Assembly: GCF_013340305.1 (NCBI RefSeq)
Contig: NZ_BLVP01000008.1
Span: 421,408-485,407 of the forward strand
Source: Desulfovibrio psychrotolerans
GTDB taxonomy: Bacteria > Desulfobacterota > Desulfovibrionia > Desulfovibrionales > Desulfovibrionaceae
Direction of reading: 5' to 3'
Length of the DNA stretch: 64,000 nt
The notes beneath the pieces are model-generated. The model worked only from the letters and a program-made list of their open reading frames with translations. It was not told the DNA's origin and made no database searches. A program made the translations under genes and the position numbers. Of this stretch, positions 33,041 to 42,515 are shown piece by piece; position 1 is the first letter of the stretch, and each line of letters begins with the position of its first letter.

Positions 33041-34314
33041 TGATCAGCGAGACCCGGGGGCCTGTTGATACGGCGGTATCGGTGCGGCGGGCTGGCATAC
33101 GCAGTAGTTGTTCGCTGACGGGCATAACCCTGCTGGCGGTTATGGCGTTGCCCAGACTGCACGAGATGGTGCCGTATCTGGTGTATGCGGACCCGGGCAA
33201 GTTGGTGATTCTGCTTTGTCTGTTCTGCATCCTCACATCCAAGGGGGCGGTGCGCGTGCCGTGGCGGCGGTTGCCGCAGGTGCGCCTGTATGTCCTCTTT
33301 GTCATCTGGCTGTTCATTTCTGCCACGATGGGGGTATGGCCCAGTGCCAGCATTGCCGGGGGTGTGTCGTTTCTGAAGAATATGGTGTTTTTTCTGCTGT
33401 TCATGAAAAGTATTGATAGCATGAACGACCTGTACAAGGTGGTTCGCGTGCTCCTGCTGGGCATGCTCGTGTTCAGCACGTCCATTATAGCCAGAGCGTC
33501 CATGGGCAGGGCTGATGCCGGAGGCTACACGCTGGACCCTAACGAGGGTGCTCTGCTTATCGCCGTGCTCATGCCGTTTCTCTATTACTTTTTCAGGGGG
33601 GAGCGGGGTTTCTTCCGCATGGCGTTTCTGTTCGGCATGGTTTTGGGGGCGGGAGCGGTGCTTTGTACAGGGTCACGTGGCGGAGTTATCGCGCTGTGTG
33701 TGGTGCTGAGCTACGCCTATCTTGTCGACAGCGGCATGTTTCTGAAAAAGATTCTGCTCATTGCCGTCACGGTTTCTGCCGTGTTTCTGTTCATGCCCGA
33801 CGGTATACGGGAGCGGTTTGACCGGCTTGGAGACACGGAGCAGGACTACAACCTGACCCACAAGCACGGGCGCATGATGGTATGGGAGCGGGCCATGTCC
33901 CTCGTCGAGGAGAATCCGGTTTTCGGGGTGGGCATGCACAATTTTATCTTTGTGGAATCGGAGGTGAACAACCAGAGCAGGGGGGTGGTGACGCACAACT
34001 TCATCCTGCAGGTTGCGACAGAACTGGGTATTCCGGGAGCCCTGATTCTGCTGTCCATCTTCGCTGTGTCGTGGCGGCAGGCAAGGCGGATGCGGGCACA
34101 GGTGCGGCGCACGCCGAACAACATGCGGGCATATGCGCTGCTTTCCGGCCTTGAATGCGCGTGGCTCGCCTTTTTCATAGGCGGGCAGTTCTTATCCGTT
34201 GCCTTCAGCTCGCAGATCATTTTCATGGCCTCGTGCTCCACGCTTGTATGGAAATGTCACCTGCGCGGGGATTTCCGCGTGCCTGCGCAGCAAAGGAAGG
34301 CTGCCGATGCGTAA
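33040..34314 (+). CDS. O-antigen ligase/polymerase family protein (Wzy-like)
   Basis: The 424-residue protein has about ten to twelve membrane helices. The large periplasmic loop has the Wzy_C/WaaL pattern: GSRGGVIALCVV, then HKHGRMMVWERAMSLVEENPVFGVGMHNF and VVTHNFILQVATELGIPG. The conserved Arg after GS and the H-N-x(x)-L motif are present. It would polymerise or ligate the glycan on the periplasmic face. It starts one base before the ABC stop and overlaps the following GNAT gene by 8 bases. Confidence 0.9.
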   Translation: MISETRGPVDTAVSVRRAGIRSSCSLTGITLLAVMALPRLHEMVPYLVYADPGKLVILLCLFCILTSKGAVRVPWRRLPQVRLYVLFVIWLFISATMGVWPSASIAGGVSFLKNMVFFLLFMKSIDSMNDLYKVVRVLLLGMLVFSTSIIARASMGRADAGGYTLDPNEGALLIAVLMPFLYYFFRGERGFFRMAFLFGMVLGAGAVLCTGSRGGVIALCVVLSYAYLVDSGMFLKKILLIAVTVSAVFLFMPDGIRERFDRLGDTEQDYNLTHKHGRMMVWERAMSLVEENPVFGVGMHNFIFVESEVNNQSRGVVTHNFILQVATELGIPGALILLSIFAVSWRQARRMRAQVRRTPNNMRAYALLSGLECAWLAFFIGGQFLSVAFSSQIIFMASCSTLVWKCHLRGDFRVPAQQRKAADA

Positions 34315-34933
34315 TGTATGGCGACGTGTCGTCCATTCGCTGGGGCACCTTGGCGAGTCGGTCCGGTCGCAGTATGGCGGCGGGCTGCGCGGGTATTGTA
34401 AATTTGTCTATTACAGTTGCCTGAGGGTTAACAGGTTCTGCGTGTATGCGGTGCACCTGGCAGACATAGGAAAGGACGGGGCATTTAGCGTGAACGGATA
34501 TGAATTTGCGGAACTGCATCCTGATGAACTGGATGTCTACAGGTCTGCAACACAGGGCCTTCCCAAGGAATTTTACACCGACCGTATGCACGAGGTCTCC
34601 GGTTGCCATGCGGTGCTGAAGAACGGAGAGATCGTCTACCTGCACTGGCTGTACTATGAGGGCGGCCACAGCCGTTTTCTGCGGATAGGCAGCCGTGTGG
34701 CGGAGATAGGGTATATTGTCACGCTTCCGGAACATCGCCGCAAGGGCATATGCTCCGCTGCGCTGGCGGAGGCATTCCGGCGTCTGCGCGGTCTGGGTGT
34801 GGAGAAGGTATGTACGGTGGTGCATTGGGACAATGTGGCTTCGCGAAAGGCCATGCAGCATTCCGGTATGGTTGAGGAGGCTCAGGTTCTCGCTCTGGGA
34901 CCGTTCAACATGCGCACGCGGGCGGAGGTGTGA
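34307..34933 (+). CDS. GNAT-family acetyltransferase
   Basis: From ATG 34307 (AAGGAAGG upstream) the product has 208 residues. The GNAT acetyl-CoA site is YIVTLPEHRRKGICSAALAEAFRRL, followed by CTVVHWDNVASRKAMQHSGM. The N-terminal 80 residues are poorly conserved. It probably acetylates an amino sugar or nucleotide sugar used in this locus, for example the product of the aminotransferase. The stop overlaps the next start (TGATG). Confidence 0.82.
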   Translation: MRNVWRRVVHSLGHLGESVRSQYGGGLRGYCKFVYYSCLRVNRFCVYAVHLADIGKDGAFSVNGYEFAELHPDELDVYRSATQGLPKEFYTDRMHEVSGCHAVLKNGEIVYLHWLYYEGGHSRFLRIGSRVAEIGYIVTLPEHRRKGICSAALAEAFRRLRGLGVEKVCTVVHWDNVASRKAMQHSGMVEEAQVLALGPFNMRTRAEV

Positions 34934-36126
34934 TGTCCGGCATACTGATGCTTGCGGGCCGCGTGCCCTATCCTCTTGACGATGGATGGAAGCTGCGAAC
35001 CTTTCATCTTCTCCGGGCACTGGCGTCCGGGAGCAGGCCTGTGGATATGGTTGTCTTCGGGGAACCCGGCCATTCCGGCTGCCCGGAGGTGCTGCAGGCC
35101 CTGTGCAGGGACGTTGTGGTGGTGCCCCGTGTGAAAGCGTACGCGGCATCGGACCTGCTGTGCGGCCTTGTGCTGCCCACGCCGTTTTCCGTGCTGAACT
35201 ATGGCGATGCGGAGTTTGCCCGCGCTGTCCGGGAGCTTGCAGGGCGCAACGCGTATGATCTGGCACTGGTGGAGGATATCGTCATGGCGCAGTACGCGCC
35301 GCTTGTGAAAGGGGCCCGGCGGTTTCTGGATATGCACAATGTGGAATCCGACCTGATGGCCCGTTTTGCCGCAAACTGCGATAATATTTTCAAACGGGTA
35401 TACGCATCCGTTACCGCTGCCAAGCTGGGAAGGTATGAGCAGCGCACGGCAGAGGGCTTTGATGCGGTTTTTGTCTGCTCGGCGGAAGACAGGGCATTAC
35501 TTGAACGCAACGGAATCCGGGTGCCGGTTCATGTGGTGCCCAACGGTGTGGACTGCGCCCTGCATGCACGTAACGGAAGCGACAGGGAGCCGATGAGCCT
35601 CGTTTTTGTGGGCAGCATGGATTATCACGCAAACATTTCCGGCGTGGAGTATTTCCATGCGCAGGTGCTGCCCCTGCTGCGGGAACGGCATCCTGACCTT
35701 ACGGTGTATGTTGTGGGCAAGAACCCGCCCGACCGCATCCGTGCCATGGGGGGCAAGGGGGTTGTGGTCACGGGGGCTGTGGACGATGTGCGCCCTTACC
35801 TGCACAGGGCGGCTGTTTCCATAGTGCCTCTGCTTGTGGGCGGCGGAACGCGGCTGAAGATTCTGGAAGCCATGGCGGCGGGAGTGCCGGTGGTATCGAC
35901 CTCGCTGGGGGCGGAAGGGATTGGGGCGGTGCATGGCCGCGACATTCTTATCGGCGATACGGCCCGGTCTTTTGCAGACGCTGTTTCAACACTTCTGGGC
36001 AATCCTGCGGAAGGAGAGCGCCTTGCCCTTATGGGGCGGGAGTTTGTCCGGCAACGGTTTGACTGGAGCGTTGTGGGGCAGACGTTGCGCCATGTTGTGG
36101 AACAGGCGTGCGGAGGTGCCGCATGA
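34933..36126 (+). CDS. Family 4 glycosyltransferase (resembles XrtA/PEP-CTERM Stp1 type)
   Basis: The 397-residue GT-B enzyme begins ILMLAGRVPYPLDDGWKLRTFHLLRAL, close to the first-domain start of the PEP-CTERM/XrtA-associated sugar transferases. MHNVESDLMARFA then leads to the linker. The C-terminal nucleotide-sugar site is GGGTRLKILEAMAAGVPVVS (EX7E-type). The end FSFDWSVVGQT-like tail is standard. GGAGG lies five bases before the ATG. It adds one sugar of the repeat; donor not predictable. Confidence 0.87.
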   Translation: MSGILMLAGRVPYPLDDGWKLRTFHLLRALASGSRPVDMVVFGEPGHSGCPEVLQALCRDVVVVPRVKAYAASDLLCGLVLPTPFSVLNYGDAEFARAVRELAGRNAYDLALVEDIVMAQYAPLVKGARRFLDMHNVESDLMARFAANCDNIFKRVYASVTAAKLGRYEQRTAEGFDAVFVCSAEDRALLERNGIRVPVHVVPNGVDCALHARNGSDREPMSLVFVGSMDYHANISGVEYFHAQVLPLLRERHPDLTVYVVGKNPPDRIRAMGGKGVVVTGAVDDVRPYLHRAAVSIVPLLVGGGTRLKILEAMAAGVPVVSTSLGAEGIGAVHGRDILIGDTARSFADAVSTLLGNPAEGERLALMGREFVRQRFDWSVVGQTLRHVVEQACGGAA

Positions 36127-37346
36127 GCGGGACCGCCGATACAAATGGTTATGCCGGCAAGCTTGGCACCGGCGATGAGACGGGCGCTGCCGGTACGGGC
36201 AGGCCGCTGCGGGTTCTGTTTATCAGCTATTACATTGATGATCCGTCCGTGCCCGGGTTTGCGCCCAAGTACGCATTGCTTTCTGAACGCTGGAGGGGCG
36301 ATGTGCTGCATCTGGCGCCCGCCTATGCGGAGTGCGGAGCCGGCAACTTTGTCTTTCGCGGGTGTGCCTATCACCGGGGCAGCGTTTTGCTGCGCCAGTG
36401 GCGGTATCTGCTGTTCTGCCTGCGGCATGCGCGCAGGCACGGCACGTATGATCTTGTCATCAGTTATGATCCTATGATCTGCGGCCTCATCAGCCTGCTG
36501 GTAAAGCGTATGGTCGGGGCAAAGCTGCTGGTGGAGGTGAATACCGACCATTTCTACCGGCCGGAAGCAGAACGGGAAAGCCTGAAGGCGCGCGTCATGC
36601 GATGGGTCAAAACAGGCATGATGCGGTTGAGCTTTGCAGGAGCGGACGCTGTAAAGTTCATTAACTCCCGGCTTGCGGAAGACTACGGACATCGGTTCGG
36701 TCGTCTGCGTCCGGGCAGGGCAGGCGGGCCTGTGTGTGACTCCTTTTTTTCCTTTATTGGCACGCAGGCGTTTGGACCGGATGCAGCCGCTGAGGGCAGA
36801 GTCATTCTTACGGTGGGGCATCCGTATTGGGTTAAGGGCGTGGATGTGCTCATCCGCGCGTTCAACAGAATAGCCCCGCTGTACCCGGACGTGCGGCTCA
36901 AGATCATCGGCATGTGCCCGGACCTTGCTGCGTATCAGTCAATGGTGGGCGATGCGGCCCGTGTGGAATTTCTGCCGGGCATCTCACACAGGGAAATCGT
37001 TCCCTATTTCCAGCAGTGCCTGTTCTACGTGCTGGCATCGCGCACGGAATCCATGGGCCGCGTGATGATTGAGGCCATGGCGTGCGGCAAGGCCGTGGTG
37101 GGCGCACGGGTGGGCGGTGTGCCCGATGTGATTGCGGACGGCGAGACAGGTCTTCTGTTCCGCAGTGAGGATGACGCGGACCTTGCCAGCAAGATGGCGA
37201 TGCTGCTCGACGACCCTGCCCTGTGCAGGCGCATGGGGGAAGCGGGCCTGCATCGGTGCGGCACGGAATTTACCCCGGAACGCTATACGGAGCGTTACTT
37301 CTGGTTTGCGGACCGCATTCTGGCGCGCGGCGGGGAGGGGGCATGA
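36123..37346 (+). CDS. Family 4 glycosyltransferase
   Basis: The 407-residue GT-B enzyme starts at ATG 36123 in an ATGA overlap. The N-terminal 25 residues are unstructured, then PLRVLFISYYIDDPSVPG begins the first domain. The donor site is RTESMGRVMIEAMACGKAVV with VGGVPDVIADGETG, as in GT4 enzymes. The stretch VKTGMMRLSFAGADAVKFIN suggests membrane association of the acceptor domain. Like its neighbours it is translationally coupled, so a fixed glycosyltransferase ratio is likely. Confidence 0.88.
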   Translation: MSGTADTNGYAGKLGTGDETGAAGTGRPLRVLFISYYIDDPSVPGFAPKYALLSERWRGDVLHLAPAYAECGAGNFVFRGCAYHRGSVLLRQWRYLLFCLRHARRHGTYDLVISYDPMICGLISLLVKRMVGAKLLVEVNTDHFYRPEAERESLKARVMRWVKTGMMRLSFAGADAVKFINSRLAEDYGHRFGRLRPGRAGGPVCDSFFSFIGTQAFGPDAAAEGRVILTVGHPYWVKGVDVLIRAFNRIAPLYPDVRLKIIGMCPDLAAYQSMVGDAARVEFLPGISHREIVPYFQQCLFYVLASRTESMGRVMIEAMACGKAVVGARVGGVPDVIADGETGLLFRSEDDADLASKMAMLLDDPALCRRMGEAGLHRCGTEFTPERYTERYFWFADRILARGGEGA

Positions 37347-38554
37347 GGAAAGCAAGGCCGACCGCAGGAATGGCATCTTCCATTGTGCATATGAGCTTTT
37401 CCGGCGATTTCGGCGGGCGTGAGAAGGTGGCCGCCAGCCTGCACAGGGCAACGTACAGGGCAGGATACGATTGCCGTCTGTATATGGTGGTGGAAGAGCG
37501 CGTGGGAGCCACGGGCAATGCCAACCTCTTCCGTTCGCTGGGGGACGACACGGCCCGCATGCGATTTTTCAGAACCGGTTCACGGTTTTCGGTGCGTCTG
37601 CTCATGGAGTTGCGGCGGAAGCTGCAGGAAGACGGCGTGCGGCTTGTGCACTGCCATTGCTACAAATCCCTGTTCTACGCGCTGCTGCTGCGCGAGTGCG
37701 GACTGGCGGATATTGCCGTGGTGTATACCCTGCATGGCCTGGTTCTGCGGCCGGGGTGGATATCTTCGTTTATCCGGCTGGTGCAGCATGTGGGGCTGCG
37801 CCTGTGCGACGGCGTGGTGGGATGCTCGGAAGAGATTCTCCGGGCGCACGTATCGGACAGTGCCGGAGACCGGGCGACTGCCATTATCAACGCCATTGAG
37901 TGCCCTGCGGAATACGCTGACATTGCTGCGCGGCGTGCCGCAGCAAGAGAAAGGCTGATGGAACGGTTCGGCCTTTGCGGGAACAGGCCCGTGGTGATTA
38001 ACGTGGGCAGGCTGTGCCCGCAGAAGAATTTCCCCCTCTACCTCCGGCTGGTGGCCCGCGATGTGGAGCGCAACGGGGGCGAACCCGGTGCGCACTATCT
38101 GCTGCTGGGCAACGGTGCGCTGGAGACGGAACTGAAGGAAGAGGCAAGGCGGCTCGGCGTGGAACGGCACGTGGTCTTCACGGGCTTTGTGGCCGAGATG
38201 GATCAGGTGTTTACCGGAGCCGACCTGCTTGTGCAGACCTCGATATGGGAGGGAACGCCCATGTGCCTGCTGGAGGCGCAGTCGTACGGGCTTCCTGCGG
38301 TTGTGCCGGACGTGGGCGGCAACGGTGCCGTGGTTGCGGACGGAGAGAACGGTGCCCTGTACCCCGTGGGAGACATGGACGCCCTTGCCGTCCGGGTGGA
38401 TGCGTATCTTGCGGATGCACCTCTGCGGGAAAGGCATGGGCAGGCGGCGCATATGAACGTGCGTACGCGGTTTGACATGGAAAGCTGGGTGCGCCGCCAC
38501 GTGGACTTTTACAACCGGCTGGGCGCGCTCGTGCCCGCAGGGAGGACCGCATGA
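37343..38554 (+). CDS. Family 4 glycosyltransferase
   Basis: The 403-residue GT-B enzyme has FSGDFGGREKVAASLHRA (the glycine-rich acceptor-side loop), VYTLHGLVLRPGW, NVGRLCPQKNFPLYL between domains and the donor site SIWEGTPMCLLEAQSYGLPAVV followed by PDVGGNGAVVADGENG. It starts by ATGA overlap with the previous gene. It is the third of four consecutive GT4 enzymes. Donor unknown. Confidence 0.89.
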   Translation: MRKARPTAGMASSIVHMSFSGDFGGREKVAASLHRATYRAGYDCRLYMVVEERVGATGNANLFRSLGDDTARMRFFRTGSRFSVRLLMELRRKLQEDGVRLVHCHCYKSLFYALLLRECGLADIAVVYTLHGLVLRPGWISSFIRLVQHVGLRLCDGVVGCSEEILRAHVSDSAGDRATAIINAIECPAEYADIAARRAAARERLMERFGLCGNRPVVINVGRLCPQKNFPLYLRLVARDVERNGGEPGAHYLLLGNGALETELKEEARRLGVERHVVFTGFVAEMDQVFTGADLLVQTSIWEGTPMCLLEAQSYGLPAVVPDVGGNGAVVADGENGALYPVGDMDALAVRVDAYLADAPLRERHGQAAHMNVRTRFDMESWVRRHVDFYNRLGALVPAGRTA

Positions 38555-39672
38555 GCCAGTCATCCGTTCCTGCTTCTCCCCTGCGGATACTGCATGTGGT
38601 GTATTCCTTCGGGATAGGCGGCTCCGAGACCGTGGCCCGGGAGGTGGCCCTGCGGCTTGGCGAGCAGGGGCATGCGAACATGGTTGTGGCACTGGAGCAT
38701 GACGGTCCGCTTTCCGGGGAATTCAGGTCGGCGGGTATTGCCGCGCACGCCCTGAACCGGGGGGAGGGGAGCATGTTGGGAGCCATGTACCGGCTCTTCA
38801 GGCTGGTCAGGGAATTCCGGCCCCACGCGCTCCATACCCACCACATGTACATGCTGTTTCATGCTGTTCCCGCCGCCGTGCTGACCCGCACGCCCATAGT
38901 GCACACCGAGCACGAATTCTGGTCGCTTGATACCGCCAAAGGGCGCCTGCTCATGCCTTTTCTGGCGCGGTTTTGCCGCTGGATTACCGCCGTGAACGAC
39001 GAAACCCGTCTGTTCATGGAACAGCGGCTTGGTCTGCCCGGAAAATCGCTGGTTACCGTGGGTAACGGCATAGATATAAGGCGATTCTCCGGAACTGGCG
39101 CGCTGCGCCGGGCGGATTTGGGGTTGGGAGATGATGACCGGGTTGCCGTTATCGTAGCCCGGCTGGAGCCGGTGAAGAACCACCAGATGTTGCTGCGGGC
39201 ATGGCAGCAGGTGGTGCGCGAGGTGGCGGGGGCGAAGCTGCTGGTGGCAGGCACGGGCAGCCTTGCAGAGCCATTGCGTGACGATGCAGCCGCCTTGGGT
39301 CTGGCGGACAGTGTGTATTTTCTCGGTCCCCGGCGAGATGTGCACGAGATTCTGCCGTTGGCGGATGTGGCGGTGCTTTCCTCGTGCGATGAGGGCCTGC
39401 CCCTGTTTCTGCTGGAGGCCATGGCCGCAGGGTTGCCTGTGGTTTCCACACGGGTGGGCGGAGTGCCCAGACTCATCAGCGAGGGGGAGAACGGACATAT
39501 GGTTGCAGAGGGCGATGAACAGGCTCTGGCACGGGCTGTCGCCGGATTGCTGAAAGACCCTTCGCGTGCCTCGCGGATGGGAATGGCCGGTCGCAGGCGT
39601 GTGGAAGCCGCCTATGATCTGGATGCCGCAGTGGGGAGATATCTCGATTTGTACCGGGGAGGAAAACTGTGA
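38551..39672 (+). CDS. Family 4 glycosyltransferase
   Basis: The 373-residue GT-B enzyme is the most canonical of the four: ILHVVYSFGIGGSETVAREVA, VHTEHEFWSLD, NGIDIRRFSG, VARLEPVKNHQMLLRAW, and donor site CDEGLPLFLLEAMAAGLPVV with VGGVPRLI. It overlaps the upstream gene by ATGA and ends 35 bases before an acetyltransferase gene. Consistent with addition of one residue of the repeat unit. Confidence 0.91.
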   Translation: MSQSSVPASPLRILHVVYSFGIGGSETVAREVALRLGEQGHANMVVALEHDGPLSGEFRSAGIAAHALNRGEGSMLGAMYRLFRLVREFRPHALHTHHMYMLFHAVPAAVLTRTPIVHTEHEFWSLDTAKGRLLMPFLARFCRWITAVNDETRLFMEQRLGLPGKSLVTVGNGIDIRRFSGTGALRRADLGLGDDDRVAVIVARLEPVKNHQMLLRAWQQVVREVAGAKLLVAGTGSLAEPLRDDAAALGLADSVYFLGPRRDVHEILPLADVAVLSSCDEGLPLFLLEAMAAGLPVVSTRVGGVPRLISEGENGHMVAEGDEQALARAVAGLLKDPSRASRMGMAGRRRVEAAYDLDAAVGRYLDLYRGGKL

Positions 39673-39706
39673 CGGCGGACGTTGCACAGGAACAGGAGAG
39701 AATGCC

Positions 39707-40309
39707 GTGCGGGAAACGGTAAAGAAAGCTGTCCGTCTGCTTTTTGCCCTGACGGTGCTGCCGCTGGTGCTGCTGAACCGCGTACTCGCGGGAGGCTCCG
39801 GGGTGCTTTCACCGGGGTGTACACAGGTGCTTGCCCTGCTGCCCGGCGTGGTGGGGCGGTATGCACGGGCCGAGTTTTACGGAGCGGTTCTGCGCTCGTG
39901 CCATCGGTCCGTGGCGCTGGATTTCGGTGTACTGCTTCCCTATGCGGACGTTTCCATCGGGGAAGGGGTCTATATCGGCCCGTACAGCATCATCGCGGAA
40001 TCGGTCATCGGCAAGGATAGCATAATCGGCAGCTATGTTTCCGTTATCGGAGGAAGAAGGAATCATGTTTTCGATGATGTGGATACCCCCATTCGCCTGC
40101 AGGGACGCAGGCACGAGGTAGTGCACATTGGCGAGGACAGCTGGATAGGCAACAAGGCCGTTATTATGGCCAATGTGGGCCGCAAGTGCGTTATCGGAGC
40201 AGGCAGTGTGGTTGTAAACGACATACCGGACTATGCGGTTGCGGTGGGAAATCCTGCCCGCGTTGTCAGAGACAGGCGCAATATACCGGAACAGGAGAGC
40301 GTTGCATGA
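39707..40309 (+). CDS. Left-handed beta-helix acetyltransferase (GTG start)
   Basis: The start at GTG 39707 has AGGAG eight bases upstream and gives 200 residues. An N-terminal hydrophobic helix (AVRLLFALTVLPLVLLNRVL) probably anchors it to the membrane. Hexapeptide repeats follow (IGEGVYIGPYSIIAESVIGKDSIIG), then the loop RLQGRRHEVVHIGEDSWIGN and NPARVVRDR at the end. Such proteins transfer acetyl groups to sugars. It is coupled to the next gene by ATGA overlap. Substrate unknown. Confidence 0.83.
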   Translation: MRETVKKAVRLLFALTVLPLVLLNRVLAGGSGVLSPGCTQVLALLPGVVGRYARAEFYGAVLRSCHRSVALDFGVLLPYADVSIGEGVYIGPYSIIAESVIGKDSIIGSYVSVIGGRRNHVFDDVDTPIRLQGRRHEVVHIGEDSWIGNKAVIMANVGRKCVIGAGSVVVNDIPDYAVAVGNPARVVRDRRNIPEQESVA

Positions 40310-41343
40310 AATCGTTTTTTTCGGACAAGCGGGTCATGGTCACAGGCTGCTGCGGCACTGTGGGCAAGGAACTGGTTACACATCTTGTCCACACATACGG
40401 GGTGGGGGAGCTCATCGGGCTGGATAACAACGAGAGCGAACTGTTTTTTGCCGAACAGGAGTGGAACGGGCGTGGCGGCATGACCTTCTTTCTTTCGGAT
40501 ATCCGCGACCAGCAGGACCTTAAGGCCAAGATGGAGGATGTGGATATCGTCTTTCATGCCGCTGCCTTCAAGCATGTGGGACTGTGTGAGCGTGCGCCCA
40601 TGCAGGCCGTGCAGAACAATATTGTGGGCGTGCAGAACATTATTGAGGCGGCAACAGCTTGCCGGGTGGACCGCGTGATTTTTACCAGTTCGGACAAGGC
40701 GGTGAACCCCACCAACGTTATGGGCACATCCAAGCTCATGGGGGAGCGGCTTATGACGGCGGCAAACAGCAACGCACGCAACGGGGTGACGCGGTTTGCG
40801 TCCACCCGGTTTGGCAACGTGCTTGGCTCGCGCGGGTCAGTCATTCCCATCTTCCGGGAGCAGATCCGGCGGGGCGGTCCCGTTACTGTTACCGATAATT
40901 CCATGACCCGTTTCATTATGAGCATTCAGGAGGCGGCTGAGCTGGTGATCGACTCTTCCACTGATGTGCGGGGAGGAGAAGTTTTTATCACCAAGATGCC
41001 GGTCATACGCATACGGGACCTTGCGGAGGTGATGATCAGGGAACTGGCTCCGAGGTATGGGCACGACCCGGACAGCGTGGAGATAGCCATTATCGGCTCC
41101 AAGCCCGGTGAGAAGATGTATGAGGAATTGATGAGTCTGGAAGAAACGCGACGTACGCTGGAATTGGAACGCTATTTTGTGGTTTTGCCGGCGTTCAGGA
41201 ATTACTACAAGGAAATACAGTATAATTACAATGGATTGCTGCGTGAGTCCGTGGCTGAGCCGTATCATTCCGGCAATGAGGCCCCGCTGACGCAGGAAGC
41301 CCTGCGGCAGTTTTTGCTGGCGCATGACCTGTTGGCCGAATAG
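40306..41343 (+). CDS. UDP-sugar 4,6-dehydratase, CapD/PseB (FlaA1) short type
   Basis: The 345-residue SDR enzyme has the NAD(P) loop VTGCCGTVGKEL (13-20) and HAAAFKHVGLCE. The catalytic segment TSSDKAVNPTNVMGTSK has Met in place of the usual Tyr (M139, K143), typical of the FlaA1/WbpM/CapD dehydratases. It probably turns UDP-GlcNAc or a relative into a 4-keto-6-deoxy sugar, the natural substrate of the aminotransferase at 28842. The soluble short form lacks the membrane half of CapD. Confidence 0.88.
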   Translation: MKSFFSDKRVMVTGCCGTVGKELVTHLVHTYGVGELIGLDNNESELFFAEQEWNGRGGMTFFLSDIRDQQDLKAKMEDVDIVFHAAAFKHVGLCERAPMQAVQNNIVGVQNIIEAATACRVDRVIFTSSDKAVNPTNVMGTSKLMGERLMTAANSNARNGVTRFASTRFGNVLGSRGSVIPIFREQIRRGGPVTVTDNSMTRFIMSIQEAAELVIDSSTDVRGGEVFITKMPVIRIRDLAEVMIRELAPRYGHDPDSVEIAIIGSKPGEKMYEELMSLEETRRTLELERYFVVLPAFRNYYKEIQYNYNGLLRESVAEPYHSGNEAPLTQEALRQFLLAHDLLAE

Positions 41344-41366
41344 CCGCGCAACAACCGGGGGGAGTG

Positions 41367-42515
41367 ATGAACGTTTTGATTCTGGGTGGTGACGGATACC
41401 TTGGCTGGCCTACGGCCATGCATCTTTCCGCGCACGGGCACACTGTTGCCGTGGTGGATAACTACCTGCGCAGAAATATCTGCCGTGAGGTGAATGCGCA
41501 GGCACTCTATCCCGTGCCCAACCTGCATGAGCGGGTGAGGTTGTGGGAGAGTCTTTCGGGTCACAGGATACAGACCTATTTTGGCGATCTGGCCCAATGG
41601 GATGTGACAGCGGACGTTTTTCGCGATTTTCAGCCGGAGGTGGTGGTGCACTACGCGGAGCAGCCCTCTGCGCCGTATTCCATGCTGGACAGGCGTTCCG
41701 CTACGTTGACGCTGAACAACAATTTGCAGGTAACGGCCAATATGGTGTTCGCCGTGCGCGAGTTCTGCCCGGATGCACACATCGTGAAGCTGGGAACCAT
41801 GGGCGAGTACGGCACGCCGAACATAGACATTGAGGAAGGCTGGCTGGACGTGGAGCACAAGGGGCGCAGCCACCGGTTTATGTACCCCCGGCAGGCATCG
41901 AGCCTGTACCACACCACCAAGATTATGGATACGGATCTGCTGTGGTTCTACGTGCGTACGTGGGGCATACGGGTGACTGACCTGATGCAGGGGCCGGTGT
42001 ACGGCGTGTTTACGCAAGAGACGGGGCATGATGCGGGATTGCTGCCTTTCTTCAATTATGACGAGCTGTTCGGAACGGTGCTGAACCGGTTTGTGGTGCA
42101 GGCTGTGGCGGGATACCCGCTCACCGTATACGGGCAGGGCGGGCAGACGCGGGGATATTTGAACCTGCGGGATACGCTGAGCTGTGTGCGGCTGGCGATG
42201 GAGAATCCGGCGGAGAGGGGAGAATTGAAGATATTTAACCAGTTTACGGAGACTTTTTCTGTGAACCAACTGGCGGAGATGGTGTGCCGGGTGGGTAAGG
42301 ATATGGGGCTTGGGGTTACTGTTCAGAATTTGCCGAATCCGCGCAAGGAGCTTGAAAAACATTATTATAATCCGGCACATACGGGATTGATTGGGCTTGG
42401 TCTTGAGCCGACGCTGCTGACGGACGAGGTGCTTGGGGAGCTGATGGAGTTTGTTCTGTCGCACCGGGAGAGAATTGATAAAAGTGTTATTTTCCGGGGG
42501 GTTAAGTGGGCGTGA
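41367..42515 (+). CDS. SQD1-like NAD-dependent sugar epimerase (UDP-sulfoquinovose synthase family)
   Basis: The 382-residue SDR protein starts MNVLILGGDGYLGWPTAMHL, with VVDNYLRR, and has the SQD1 hallmark KLGTMGEYGTPNIDIEEG. The catalytic set Thr144, Tyr181 and Lys185 (in YHTTK) falls almost exactly where SQD1 has Thr145/Tyr182/Lys186. SQD1 joins sulfite to UDP-glucose to make UDP-sulfoquinovose; archaeal and bacterial relatives serve glycan synthesis. In this locus it would supply a sulfonated sugar or, less specifically, an epimerised UDP-sugar. GGGGGGAG lies before the ATG. Confidence 0.85.
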   Translation: MNVLILGGDGYLGWPTAMHLSAHGHTVAVVDNYLRRNICREVNAQALYPVPNLHERVRLWESLSGHRIQTYFGDLAQWDVTADVFRDFQPEVVVHYAEQPSAPYSMLDRRSATLTLNNNLQVTANMVFAVREFCPDAHIVKLGTMGEYGTPNIDIEEGWLDVEHKGRSHRFMYPRQASSLYHTTKIMDTDLLWFYVRTWGIRVTDLMQGPVYGVFTQETGHDAGLLPFFNYDELFGTVLNRFVVQAVAGYPLTVYGQGGQTRGYLNLRDTLSCVRLAMENPAERGELKIFNQFTETFSVNQLAEMVCRVGKDMGLGVTVQNLPNPRKELEKHYYNPAHTGLIGLGLEPTLLTDEVLGELMEFVLSHRERIDKSVIFRGVKWA

